A stretch of 32,168 bases of DNA from Vagococcus bubulae (GCF_003950315.1 NZ_NGJT01000021.1:1-32168), one strand, 5' to 3'. Positions 1-6,906 are shown, numbered from the stretch's first letter. The notes: generated from the letters alone by a model not told the origin. Numbers and translations are program-made.

Positions 1-1526
1 ACCATAGAAAGGGGTTCTTTCAATGATTACATTACAGGAAAAAAAGATGCAATTCAACTCTAAATTGACAATTTCAAATACTGGTGGAAATTTATCCACT
101 GACTCTGGATTAATTCTTGTCAAAGAATTTATGGAGTCCCTTAATTTCTCTGAACTTTCTAGACGGTTCTTAAAGATTGAAGATGACCGACTCTATCATA
201 TTCATAATAATTTATCTTTGATGAAGCAATTGATTTATCAAAATATTGCGGGCTATTCAACCGATTCCTCTGCGAATCTACTGCAACAAGATCCTATTTT
301 TAAGGAGATTTTGGATAAGTCTAGGCTTGCTTCACAATCTTCACTTTCCCGATTTTGGGATCGCATCAGTGAAGAAAATATTTCTCAGTTACAAGACCTT
401 AACCAGGCCATGATTGACAAAGTACGATTGGCGAGAAATGTAACAGAAATGATTTTTGACTTAGATTCAACCCATTCAGACACATACGGGAAACAAGAAA
501 GAACGGATTATAATGCTCATTATCAAACCAATGGATACCACCCATTGGTCGCATTTGATGGTTTGACTGGAGATTTCTTAAAAGCAGAACTTCGTTCCGG
601 CAGTGTTTACACTTCTACCGGTGTTGGGGCTTTTATGAAGCCTCTTTTTGAGCATTACAATCAAGTAGTTCCTGTTAGTAATATTCTTGTGCGCGGTGAT
701 AGCGGATTCGCTACACCGGAAGTCTACGATCTCTGTGAAGCCTACGACAGTTTCTTTGTGATTCTATTAAAAGCGAACCGTAATCTCTCAAAACTTGCGG
801 AAAGTTTTATTCAGATTGATGATAACTACCCTTGGCATAAGAAAGAAATTATTTATTCTTCAACGTTTTATCAAGCAAAAAGCTGGTCTCAAAAGCGACG
901 TGTCTGCATTAAATCAACACGAGAAGCGGATGAACTCTTATTTAGACACGAGTACATCATCACTAACTATTCAGAGAATACCTCTGCGGAAACCGTCTTT
1001 CAGATTTACTGCAAACGTGGAACTATGGAAAACTTCATTAAAGAAGCAAAGAATGGCTTTTATTTTGATAAAACTGATAGTCCTTTATTTTTAGAAAATC
1101 ATGCTCGTATGATGATAAGCCTTTTGGCTTACAACATCGTTAACTTTATGCGTACACTCTGCTTCACACCTGGAACTACCCATATGCAGGTAAGTACTAT
1201 TCGATTAAAGCTGTTCAAGGTCGCAGGTAAACTTGTTCGAACAGGACGTCGACTGTTACTAAAATTTAGTTCGCATCATGTGCATCAAGATTTATTCTAT
1301 CAAGTCCTAGGAAGGATACAGCAACTCTCTTGGTAAATACATTTTAATTTTTAAAATTATGTTTTCTTCCAAGGGATGAGTCTGTTTAAATTATGCTAAA
1401 ATGCGGTTGTTTATCAAACAGTTCGAAAATTTGATTCTCTTAGATTCTAAATTATCACCAAAAATACAAAATTTTCTAGAAATTTAAAGTCATGAATTAT
1501 TTTTCCACAAGTATGAATCATTCAGG
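1..1526 (+). mobile_element. IS1380-family insertion sequence, copy A (left end outside window)
   Basis: This copy is cut by the window start: by comparison with copy B at 3165-4823, about 131 bases are missing on the left. It holds one transposase gene. The right terminal repeat is seen at 1512-1526 and differs by one base from that of copy B. Bases 1-456 are identical to 3297-3752, after which the two copies diverge along the rest of the element. Its right end abuts a minus-strand hydrophobic ORF that is cut by the element. The four bases after the end are taac; the target duplication cannot be judged because the left end is absent. Confidence 0.85.
23..1336 (+). CDS. IS1380-family DDE transposase, copy A
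   Basis: A 437-residue transposase with the size and layout of the IS1380 family. A likely DDE triad is visible: Asp148 in the DLDSTHSD segment, Asp226 in RGDSGF, and Glu336 in the GTMENF segment, which is the position expected from the family's Y-x-x-R/E-like C-terminal region. The start ATG follows a good ribosome-binding site (AGAAAGGGG, 7 bases upstream). The reading frame is intact. It differs from the second copy at a handful of residues, all after residue 144, for example Lys206 and Leu249 here against Glu and Arg in copy B, plus a short divergent stretch near residue 388. Activity is plausible but cannot be told from sequence. Confidence 0.9.
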   Translation: MITLQEKKMQFNSKLTISNTGGNLSTDSGLILVKEFMESLNFSELSRRFLKIEDDRLYHIHNNLSLMKQLIYQNIAGYSTDSSANLLQQDPIFKEILDKSRLASQSSLSRFWDRISEENISQLQDLNQAMIDKVRLARNVTEMIFDLDSTHSDTYGKQERTDYNAHYQTNGYHPLVAFDGLTGDFLKAELRSGSVYTSTGVGAFMKPLFEHYNQVVPVSNILVRGDSGFATPEVYDLCEAYDSFFVILLKANRNLSKLAESFIQIDDNYPWHKKEIIYSSTFYQAKSWSQKRRVCIKSTREADELLFRHEYIITNYSENTSAETVFQIYCKRGTMENFIKEAKNGFYFDKTDSPLFLENHARMMISLLAYNIVNFMRTLCFTPGTTHMQVSTIRLKLFKVAGKLVRTGRRLLLKFSSHHVHQDLFYQVLGRIQQLSW

Positions 1527-1604
1527 TAACTCATTGTTTTTTAAAAGTTGCCGAATGATAAGAAATATTGCAGCGACGAGGATTGTGCCTAAAATTGCTA
1601 GCAA
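1518..1604 (-). pseudogene. 3'-truncated hydrophobic ORF cut by IS copy A
   Basis: Read on the minus strand, this stretch encodes a hydrophobic helix (LLAILGTILVAAIFLII) followed by a charged tail, and its last codons (Pro-Glu-stop) come from the terminal repeat of the insertion sequence. The original 3' end is therefore lost. The start is unclear: TTG at 1604 is the best in-frame candidate but lacks a close ribosome-binding site, while AGGAG lies about 20 bases upstream. It may be the remnant of a small membrane peptide or toxin. Function is not recognised. Confidence 0.3.
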
Positions 1605-1692
1605 ACTATTTATATATATAGAAAACCACTCCTTCTGTATACTTGAGGAAGTTTTCTTTTTTATTTACATTTGGCTAAGCATAGTGGTATGT

Positions 1693-1824
1693 ATGGTTAG
1701 TTTTATACTGTTTATTATTTTAGTAATTTTCTTATTTTTATTATGGAAGATTTTGAATAGAAGAATGCAGTGGTTAAAATTATATTTGCAGTATCTATCC
1801 TTATTGGTGTTAGAATTTTTATGA
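1693..1824 (+). CDS. Possible 43-residue membrane peptide
   Basis: An ATG at 1693 opens a short frame with one strongly hydrophobic segment (ILFIILVIFLFLLW) and a basic stretch after it, as in small single-pass membrane proteins. No strong ribosome-binding site is seen, and the frame overlaps the start of the next ORF by 55 bases in another phase. It could be the 5' part of a gene frameshifted relative to the following one. Low confidence. Confidence 0.25.
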   Translation: MVSFILFIILVIFLFLLWKILNRRMQWLKLYLQYLSLLVLEFL

Positions 1825-2012
1825 TGTATAGAAACACTCACCCTCCTACAGACTTAAGTAATGAAAGTTTGGGTGGTATAAAAATTGATGGCAAAATTAC
1901 AAACAATCAAATTGAAACTCTTGAAAGTAATGTCCTTTATGTAACATTAAAAGATCAGAAAGACTTACGGTTAGTAGTGGAAGATGATAAGGTGAAAGAA
2001 GTAGCTACTTAA
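1770..2012 (+). CDS. Hypothetical membrane-anchored protein (80 aa)
   Basis: Starts at a GTG with a weak AGAAG site 7 bases upstream. It has an N-terminal hydrophobic helix (about residues 3-19) followed by a polar domain of some 55 residues containing a GIKIDGKI segment and a likely beta-rich end. This suggests a small anchored extracytoplasmic domain. The family is not recognised. It lies upstream of the lipoprotein gene on the same strand, with 180 bases between them that contain a separate promoter. The overlap with the 43-residue frame at its 5' side leaves open that it is the 3' part of a frameshifted gene. Confidence 0.5.
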   Translation: MVKIIFAVSILIGVRIFMMYRNTHPPTDLSNESLGGIKIDGKITNNQIETLESNVLYVTLKDQKDLRLVVEDDKVKEVAT

Positions 2013-2151
2013 TTTTTTCTAAATTCTCTGTAATCGTTTTAGTTGTAATACAATATACTCTTTGTTACCATTTTCATATAGGATAGTTTCGAAAATTTTT
2101 TGTTTAAATGTGGAGCAGTGTTATTTATTTTTATTTCGATGCCTAAATTTT

Positions 2152-2180
2152 TTGACGGATTTTTGTGATATTTTTATATA
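2152..2180 (+). promoter_or_regulatory. Promoter of the lipoprotein gene
   Basis: TTGACG (2152-2157), a 17-base spacer and TATATA (2175-2180) make a near-consensus sigma-A promoter. The start point would fall near 2187, leaving a leader of only about 10 bases that still contains GGAG before the ATG at 2196. Confidence 0.4.
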
Positions 2181-2195
2181 AAGGATGTGGAGTTT

Positions 2196-3086
2196 ATGAC
2201 AAAATTTATAATGGTAATTTTTAGTCTTGTTGTATTAACAGCTTGTTCACAGGGGAAAGATTCAACTGGAGTGGAATCAACTTCAATAGATTCCACTATA
2301 GTTGAAACATCGATTACCGCTACAAAATCAAGCACTGAAGAGGTTAGCTCTAGTAGTACAGAAACAGCACAGAATTTTCTCTATGCCGTTAATTTGAATG
2401 ATTTTGTTCAAGAAGTGAAACCAAATGGGAATGAAGCAAATCAAAAAACTATTTACCACCTTACTTTTAGTACGAATAAAAAAAATGTTCCTACAACGAT
2501 TACTTTAAATACAAAGGATTTAAATGATTTTGGAAATGGGATCTATATTTCTTCTGATACAGAGGAGGTATTTTACCCGGTCTCAATTAATGAAATACCT
2601 ACTAAAACTATTATCCTTGTCGGAGATAATGGGAAAGAACGAAAGGTAAAAGTTAACACTGAAGTAAAAATCGAAATGCCAGATAATCAGTCGGACTCGT
2701 TACAAATAGTAGGAGATAGTTACTACCTCTTTTATAATCAACAAGAAACTATTTCTTTAGCAACCCGAAATCTTGATGAAAATCCAGGCTCAAAAGATTT
2801 AGATAACAGCAATATGATAGAGTATGTTCAACAAGTGTATTCGCAAGACATAGAGGACTCTGAACCAGCAGAGAACACGAAAAGTGATGAATACTATCAT
2901 GCTATTAAAGAGGCATGGAACAAACAAAAAGATTATGTAGATGCAATTGAAGATCCTAAAATAAAACAAGCAACACAGACGCCTTCTTCTGCAGCAAATG
3001 CTGAGGCAATTAGATTAGAACAAGAGAATCCAGAGGATGCTGAAGTAATAAAAGCAAGTCTGAAAAGGGTTCTTGATGGGGAATAA
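2196..3086 (+). CDS. Surface lipoprotein of unknown function
   Basis: A 296-residue secreted lipoprotein. The N terminus is a classic type II signal peptide with lipobox LTAC and lipidated Cys17, followed by a Ser/Thr-rich linker (about residues 18-55) and a folded domain of some 160 residues with many beta-like segments. The C-terminal third is acidic and probably helical. The ATG at 2196 is preferred over an in-frame GTG at 2187, because the GTG start would put a negatively charged residue before the signal and because of the promoter position. The family is not recognised. The gene ends in its own terminator and sits between two IS copies in direct orientation, so it may have been brought in as cargo. 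Confidence 0.8.
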   Translation: MTKFIMVIFSLVVLTACSQGKDSTGVESTSIDSTIVETSITATKSSTEEVSSSSTETAQNFLYAVNLNDFVQEVKPNGNEANQKTIYHLTFSTNKKNVPTTITLNTKDLNDFGNGIYISSDTEEVFYPVSINEIPTKTIILVGDNGKERKVKVNTEVKIEMPDNQSDSLQIVGDSYYLFYNQQETISLATRNLDENPGSKDLDNSNMIEYVQQVYSQDIEDSEPAENTKSDEYYHAIKEAWNKQKDYVDAIEDPKIKQATQTPSSAANAEAIRLEQENPEDAEVIKASLKRVLDGE

Positions 3087-3117
3087 TTTAGGGGGAATTT
3101 TCTTTAGAATAACAGTA

Positions 3118-3157
3118 AAAAATACGGTGATAGCTTTATGTCTACCACCGTATTTTT
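3118..3157 (+). terminator. Rho-independent terminator after the lipoprotein gene
   Basis: A perfect inverted repeat, AAAAATACGGTG (3118-3129) against CACCGTATTTTT (3146-3157), ends in a T run. It lies 31 bases past the lipoprotein stop codon. Confidence 0.8.
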
Positions 3158-3164
3158 ACTTATC

Positions 3165-4823
3165 CCTGAATAATTCATATAGTTCCAATAAATTCCAAGT
3201 AGCCTTGTTACAATAGCGTTGTGGGCTTGTTCGATAATCACCCTTTGGGTGTACAAAAAGAGCCCCTATCTGATATGGTTAAGTTACGACAAAAATACCA
3301 TAGAAAGGGGTTCTTTCAATGATTACATTACAGGAAAAAAAGATGCAATTCAACTCTAAATTGACAATTTCAAATACTGGTGGAAATTTATCCACTGACT
3401 CTGGATTAATTCTTGTCAAAGAATTTATGGAGTCCCTTAATTTCTCTGAACTTTCTAGACGGTTCTTAAAGATTGAAGATGACCGACTCTATCATATTCA
3501 TAATAATTTATCTTTGATGAAGCAATTGATTTATCAAAATATTGCGGGCTATTCAACCGATTCCTCTGCGAATCTACTGCAACAAGATCCTATTTTTAAG
3601 GAGATTTTGGATAAGTCTAGGCTTGCTTCACAATCTTCACTTTCCCGATTTTGGGATCGCATCAGTGAAGAAAATATTTCTCAGTTACAAGACCTTAACC
3701 AGGCCATGATTGACAAAGTACGATTGGCGAGAAATGTAACAGAAATGATTTTCGATTTGGATTCAACTCATTCAGACACTTATGGAAAACAAGAAAGAAC
3801 AGATTACAATGCTCATTATCAAACCAATGGATACCACCCATTGGTCGCATTTGATGGCTTGACTGGAGATTTCTTAAAAGCAGAACTTCGTTCGGGCAGT
3901 GTTTACACTTCTACTGGTGTTGGGGCTTTTATGGAGCCTCTTTTTGAGCATTATAATCAAGTAGTTCCCGTTAGCAACATTCTTGTACGTGGCGATAGCG
4001 GATTCGCCACACCGGAAGTCTACGATCTCTGTGAAACCTATGATAGTTTCTTTGTGATTCGATTAAAAGCAAACCGCAATCTCTCAAAACTTGCGGAAAG
4101 TTTTATTCAAATCGATGATAACTATCCTTGGCATAAGAAAGAAATTATTTATTCTTCAACATTTTATCAAGCAAAAAGTTGGTCGAAAAAACGCCGTGTC
4201 TGTATTAAATCAACACGAGAAGCCGATGAACTTTTATTTAGACACGAGTATATTATCACTAACTATTCAGAGAATACCTCTGCGGAAACCGTCTTTCAGA
4301 TTTACTGCAAACGTGGAACAATGGAAAACTTTATTAAAGAAGCAAAAAATGGCTTTTATTTTGATAAGACTGATAGCCCTTCCTTTTTAGAAAATCACGC
4401 TCGTATGATGATAAGCCTTCTGGCTTATAACATCGTTAATTTTATGCGTACACTCTGCTTCACACATGAAACTACCAGTATGCAGATAAATACTATTCGA
4501 TTAAAGCTCTTCAAGGTCGCAGGTAAACTTGTTCGAACAGGACGTCGGCTGTTACTGAAGCTCAGTTCGCATCATGTACATCAAGATTTATTCTACCAAG
4601 TCCTAGGAAGGATACAGCAGCTTGCTTGGTGAACACATTTTAATTTTAAAAATTGTGGTTTTCTTCCAAGGGATGAGTGTATCTAAATTGCGCTGAAGCG
4701 CGGTAATTTATCGAACATTTAGAAATTTTAACTCTCGTAGTTTCTAAATTATCACGAAAAATACAAAATTTCTTAGAAATTTAGAGTTACGGGTTATTTT
4801 TGCATAAGTATGAATTATTCAGG
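3165..4823 (+). mobile_element. IS1380-family insertion sequence, copy B (complete)
   Basis: A complete 1659-bp element bounded by perfect 15-bp terminal inverted repeats, CCTGAATAATTCATA at 3165-3179 and its complement at 4809-4823. It carries one transposase gene starting 154 bases from the left end. The adjoining bases are tatc on the left and atta on the right, so no clear target-site duplication is visible. That fits an element whose flanks were rearranged, for example by recombination with copy A. Its right end truncates a minus-strand gene (4815-4943). Confidence 0.92.
3319..4632 (+). CDS. IS1380-family DDE transposase, copy B
   Basis: A 437-residue intact transposase with the same likely DDE residues as copy A (Asp148, Asp226, Glu336). 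The first 144 codons are identical at DNA level to copy A. The remaining 293 codons carry many mostly synonymous third-position differences, so purifying selection acted on both versions before the two were brought into one plasmid. The start has the same AGAAAGGGG ribosome-binding site. Confidence 0.9.
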   Translation: MITLQEKKMQFNSKLTISNTGGNLSTDSGLILVKEFMESLNFSELSRRFLKIEDDRLYHIHNNLSLMKQLIYQNIAGYSTDSSANLLQQDPIFKEILDKSRLASQSSLSRFWDRISEENISQLQDLNQAMIDKVRLARNVTEMIFDLDSTHSDTYGKQERTDYNAHYQTNGYHPLVAFDGLTGDFLKAELRSGSVYTSTGVGAFMEPLFEHYNQVVPVSNILVRGDSGFATPEVYDLCETYDSFFVIRLKANRNLSKLAESFIQIDDNYPWHKKEIIYSSTFYQAKSWSKKRRVCIKSTREADELLFRHEYIITNYSENTSAETVFQIYCKRGTMENFIKEAKNGFYFDKTDSPSFLENHARMMISLLAYNIVNFMRTLCFTHETTSMQINTIRLKLFKVAGKLVRTGRRLLLKLSSHHVHQDLFYQVLGRIQQLAW

Positions 4824-4943
4824 ATTATTTATATCATTTAAACTTAATCTTTGTTGCTGATCTAATAATGTTTGATTTTTATCTAACTGAATCAATAAGT
4901 TTTCATTCAGTTTTGATAGTTTTTTATGGTTCTGTTGGCTCAT
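4815..4943 (-). pseudogene. Gene truncated by IS copy B (helical/coiled-coil N terminus)
   Basis: An ATG at 4943 overlaps the last codons of the XRE regulator gene. It opens a frame of 40 native codons, rich in Leu, Asn, Gln and Lys with a heptad-like pattern (KLSKLNENLLIQLDKNQTLL), before running into the insertion sequence, which supplies Pro-Glu-stop. The overlap suggests translational coupling and an original two-gene operon of regulator plus coiled-coil protein. The missing 3' part is not found in the window. Function is unknown. Confidence 0.65.
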
Positions 4944-5136
4944 TTGGGATTAAATCCACTACTAGCGTTGAGTTAGTTAACTTTGCAATTTGTTCTAGTG
5001 TTTTTATGGTTGGATCTGATTTTCCTGATTCTATTCGTGAATAATTTGATCTACTCATTTCTAATTCTTGGGAGAATTTTTCTTTTGATTTGGTACCTCT
5101 CATCTTTTTTAAGCTTTCTCTAAATGCTAGTTCCAA
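4924..5136 (-). CDS. XRE/Cro-C1-type transcriptional regulator (70 aa)
   Basis: A small helix-turn-helix protein: residues 17-55 form a recognisable HTH_3/XRE fold, with the recognition helix around EMSRSNYSRIESGKSDPTIK and the family's typical ESG-x-x-x-PTI-x-TL signature. It starts at TTG (5136) with a strong GGGGAG site 5 bases upstream; no ATG is available. A promoter (TTGTTT-17-TATAAT) and a palindrome sit immediately upstream, which suggests autorepression. It formed an operon with the gene now cut by the insertion sequence. Confidence 0.8.
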   Translation of the reverse strand: MELAFRESLKKMRGTKSKEKFSQELEMSRSNYSRIESGKSDPTIKTLEQIAKLTNSTLVVDLIPNEPTEP

Positions 5137-5182
5137 GTTTCTCCCCCCTCTTTTTGTGTAATAAAATTCACGCTTTATTTAA

Positions 5183-5261
5183 ATTATAGCTTTTAATATC
5201 TTAATAAACAAGTGATTAATCACTTGTGATTTGTGATAGGTGATTTGTGATAAGTGATTTT
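5183..5261 (-). promoter_or_regulatory. Promoter/operator of the XRE gene with palindrome and 14-bp tandem repeats
   Basis: On the minus strand TATAAT (5183-5188) and TTGTTT (5206-5211) are 17 bases apart. The perfect 16-bp palindrome AAGTGATTAATCACTT (5210-5225) overlaps the -35 edge. Two tandem 14-bp units (GTGATTTGTGATAG at 5226-5239 and GTGATTTGTGATAA at 5240-5253) and a partial third follow, built on a GTGAT core shared with the palindrome. This looks like an array of regulator-binding sites; a centromere or iteron role is an alternative. Confidence 0.55.
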
Positions 5262-5340
5262 ATCTTAATTTATCAACTGTTTAGAATATTAAGTATGCTA
5301 TACTAATTAACGGCAACTTGCCCCGTAAGGGGGTGTTGTT

Positions 5341-5445
5341 GTGTTTTACCAAATCTTATCGTTAATCGTTGCGCCAGTACTTGTTGGCATAGTCACTGAA
5401 CTATTTTCTCATTGGTTAGAAGAGAAGGACAAAGACAACGATTGA
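5341..5445 (+). CDS. fst: Fst-family type I toxin peptide
   Basis: A 34-residue peptide starting at GTG, with the Fst/Ldr signature: a hydrophobic membrane-spanning segment with the conserved Ala-Pro pair (LSLIVAPVLVGIVTELF), a Trp, and a charged C-terminal tail (EEKDKDND). Fst of pAD1 is 33 residues and kills plasmid-free daughter cells by membrane insertion. The start has an AAGGGGGTG ribosome-binding site that is folded into a hairpin. Recognition rests on the peptide plus the complete surrounding RNA I/RNA II arrangement. Confidence 0.85.
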   Translation: MFYQILSLIVAPVLVGIVTELFSHWLEEKDKDND

Positions 5446-5498
5446 AAGCAAGTTGCTACCTAACCCACAACGCTAGCCATCGCAACTAGTGCAAAAAA

Positions 5499-5527
5499 AG
5501 CCCAACCTACTCGACATAGGTTGGGCT
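5499..5527. terminator. Bidirectional terminator shared by RNA I and RNA II
   Basis: A 10-bp GC-rich stem with a 9-base loop, flanked by A7 on the left and T4 on the right, serves both converging transcripts. Confidence 0.85.
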
Positions 5528-5566
5528 TTTGTGTTGTTGTGCAACAACAAATCTTATCGTTTCGCA
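5499..5566 (-). ncRNA. RNA II antitoxin of the Fst/par locus
   Basis: A short convergent antisense RNA of roughly 65 bases. Its promoter reads TTGGCT, 17 bases, TATAAT on the minus strand (-10 at 5572-5577). It carries complements of both direct repeats and ends in the bidirectional terminator (AGCCCAACCT at 5499-5508 against AGGTTGGGCT at 5518-5527). It prevents Fst translation by pairing at the two repeat elements and the terminator loop, as known for pAD1. Confidence 0.78.
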
Positions 5567-5628
5567 CATTTATTATAGCATGATTTCAAAATGAAGCCAA
5601 GTTACGGTTTCAAACGAAATTTTTTTCA

Positions 5629-5820
5629 TTATTTATCCTTTCTGCTTACAAATCTATTAAAGCAATACCAATTGAACAACAAACCTAGTATCAGAAGAAT
5701 ACCACCAATAATATATAGACTATAGTTTCCATTCTTATTAAATCCCAAAAATACTATACAAATCGAAAATAGCAACATAACGCAAAATGCAACATTAATT
5801 ATTATTGAAAATTTTTTCAA
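5629..5820 (-). CDS. Small two-helix membrane protein (63 aa)
   Basis: Starts at TTG (5820) with an excellent AAGGAGGT site 7 bases upstream. Two transmembrane helices are evident (about residues 5-26 and 34-53), and the C-terminal tail is basic. The family is not recognised. Its own promoter lies about 115 bases upstream and resembles the RNA II promoter of the neighbouring par locus. A short cysteine-containing reading frame with a premature stop lies in the leader. It is possibly a plasmid maintenance or immunity-type membrane protein, but nothing proves that. Confidence 0.6.
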   Translation of the reverse strand: MKKFSIIINVAFCVMLLFSICIVFLGFNKNGNYSLYIIGGILLILGLLFNWYCFNRFVSRKDK

Positions 5821-5825
5821 ATTCG

Positions 5826-5906
5826 TTAACCTCCTTCCATTCGAGCTTCTTCATATGCTTTACAATTTGTACAGTAAAAATGATAAATCTCATTATTATT
5901 TTACAT
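5826..5906 (-). pseudogene. Possible broken micro-ORF with a CxxC motif
   Basis: ATG at 5906 is followed directly by TAA, after which the same frame stays open for 24 codons (NNNEIYHFYCTNCKAYEEAR...) and ends inside the ribosome-binding site of the downstream membrane protein gene. The Cys-Thr-Asn-Cys knuckle and the coupling to the next gene suggest a former zinc-ribbon-like micro-protein inactivated at codon 2. It could also be chance. Confidence 0.3.
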
Positions 5907-5940
5907 AGAAACCGCTTTCAACGCAATTATTAACTGTTTT

Positions 5941-5969
5941 ATTATAGCCTGGTTTTGAAATGATTCCAA
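5941..5969 (-). promoter_or_regulatory. Promoter for the small membrane protein
   Basis: Minus-strand TTGGAA (5964-5969), 17 bases, TATAAT (5941-5946). The surrounding 34 bases resemble the RNA II promoter at 5566-5600, as if duplicated from it. Confidence 0.55.
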
Positions 5970-6125
5970 ATTGCTTATTCTACGGTTGTTACTGGTGTTG
6001 CCTAGAACGATTCTAAGCGCTTGTTTAATTTTAAAGTATAGATTCCCCTTCAAAACGCCCTACAATGATCCAATAAAAGCGTGGCTGCTAGTGAAACTTG
6101 CGACCATGCTTTTATAAATACTTAA
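5970..6125. other. Spacer between traO-like gene and small membrane protein
   Basis: No supportable gene is seen here. An imperfect hairpin (AAAAGCGTGG at 6076-6085 against CCATGCTTTT at 6105-6114) lies just past the LPXTG gene and may act as its weak terminator on the minus strand. Confidence 0.4.
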
Positions 6126-6776
6126 TTAGATTCTCTTTTTAAAAATGAATGCTGATCCTAATACCATTAATGAACCTAGGACAGACAATGCAATATTTTC
6201 TGTTTCTCCTGTTTTTGGTAAAACTTTCATTTTTCCGTCTGAACCTTTAACCGTTACTGTTCCGTCTTTCTGAACGTTTGCGCCAATTTCTTTAGCTTCA
6301 ACTTTCTTTGTTGTTCCGTCTGCTAATTGAATGATTGGTTTACTATCTTCAACTGCAACAATCACAACGCCTGTATCTGTATTAACTGGGTTTTCAATTG
6401 GGTTTGTGTCTACTGGTTTGTTTGGTACTGTTGGTTTACTTGGTTCTGTCGGCTTGTTTGGCTCTGTTGGTTTACTTGGTTCTGTCGGCTTGCTTGGTTC
6501 CGTTGGTTCCGTTGGCTCCGTTGGTTCCGTTGGCTCTGTTGGTTCCGTTGGCTCTGTTGGTTCCGTTGGCTCTGTTGGATCGACTGGATCAACCGGATCG
6601 ACTGGATCGACTGGATCGACTGGATCGACTGGATCGACTGGATCGACTGGATCGACTGGATCATCAGTAAGAACATTGACACTTGAGTTACCTGTTGCTT
6701 CGTCCGCAAAACTAACAAGTGGGGCTGATACCAATAGCGCTGTACTAAAAAGTGTTAAAAGGGCAATTTTTTTCAT
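6126..6776 (-). CDS. traO: LPXTG cell-wall-anchored Pro-rich protein, TraO-like
   Basis: A 216-residue surface protein. A signal peptide (cleavage after about Ala24) is followed by a run of Asp-Pro-Val repeats (about residues 38-65), then Thr-Glu-Pro and Ser-Lys-Pro-Thr-Glu-Pro repeats, a small domain of some 50 residues ending in DGTVTVKGSDGKMK, and a sortase signal: LPKTG at 186-190, a hydrophobic stretch and KKRI. Proline every third residue predicts an extended wall-spanning stalk. pIP501-type tra regions end with such a gene (traO) just after traN, so the symbol is given by analogy. Here it has its own promoter and is separated from traN by about 8.8 kb of other DNA. A generic plasmid surface protein is the alternative. 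Confidence 0.75.
   Translation of the reverse strand: MKKIALLTLFSTALLVSAPLVSFADEATGNSSVNVLTDDPVDPVDPVDPVDPVDPVDPVDPVDPVDPTEPTEPTEPTEPTEPTEPTEPTEPTEPSKPTEPSKPTEPNKPTEPSKPTVPNKPVDTNPIENPVNTDTGVVIVAVEDSKPIIQLADGTTKKVEAKEIGANVQKDGTVTVKGSDGKMKVLPKTGETENIALSVLGSLMVLGSAFIFKKRI
6481..6666. repeat. 9-bp tandem repeats encoding the Pro-rich stalk
   Basis: From 6577 to 6657 nine consecutive 9-bp units occur, eight of them GGATCGACT and one GGATCAACC. A second run alternating GGTTCCGTT and GGCTCTGTT fills about 6500-6576. All units keep the reading frame, so slippage changes stalk length by three residues per unit. Confidence 0.85.
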
Positions 6777-6816
6777 TTTCTTCTCTCCTTAAAAATTAAT
6801 ATTTGTGTACATAAAT

Positions 6817-6846
6817 AGTATATCATAAATATGCTTTATCTGACAT
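6817..6846 (-). promoter_or_regulatory. Promoter of the TraO-like gene
   Basis: Minus-strand TATACT (6817-6822), with ATGTCA 18 bases upstream (6841-6846). AAGGAGAG precedes the ATG. This supports separate transcription of the gene from the tra operon. Confidence 0.4.
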
Positions 6847-6906
6847 TGTTTGGTTCTATACTTTCTAGTGTTGATAGAAATTTACCAGCACTATTTTTGT
6901 GTATTT

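Larger units (their letters stand above)
5312..5530 (+). ncRNA. RNA I of the Fst/par toxin-antitoxin locus
   Basis: This is the toxin-encoding transcript of a par-type type I system. A -10 TATACT lies at 5299-5304. A 5' hairpin (CCCC-GTAA-GGGG, about 5321-5332) covers the ribosome-binding site of fst, as in pAD1 RNA I. Two sequences are repeated at its two ends: GTGTTGTTGTG (5333-5343 and 5531-5541) and CAAATCTTATCGTT (5350-5363 and 5548-5561). These are the elements through which antisense RNA II pairs with it. It ends at the shared terminator hairpin 5499-5527. Confidence 0.8.

Noticed and set aside
1492-1824. 110-residue plus-strand frame
   Set aside because: It begins inside the insertion sequence and crosses its end; only the part after 1693 could be a native peptide.
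1-4823. Calling the IS pair plus lipoprotein segment a composite transposon
   Set aside because: No target duplications at the outer ends are visible, copy A is cut by the window, and the mosaic pattern fits recombination equally well.
6481-6666. Tandem short repeats as a CRISPR array
   Set aside because: Units are 9 bp with no spacers and encode a Pro-rich stalk in frame.
6327-6792. Long plus- and minus-strand alternative frames over the LPXTG gene, including Gly-Ser-Val-rich and Trp-rich ones
   Set aside because: They are shadows of the 9-bp coding repeats; signal peptide, sortase signal and promoter all support only the minus-strand 216-residue frame.
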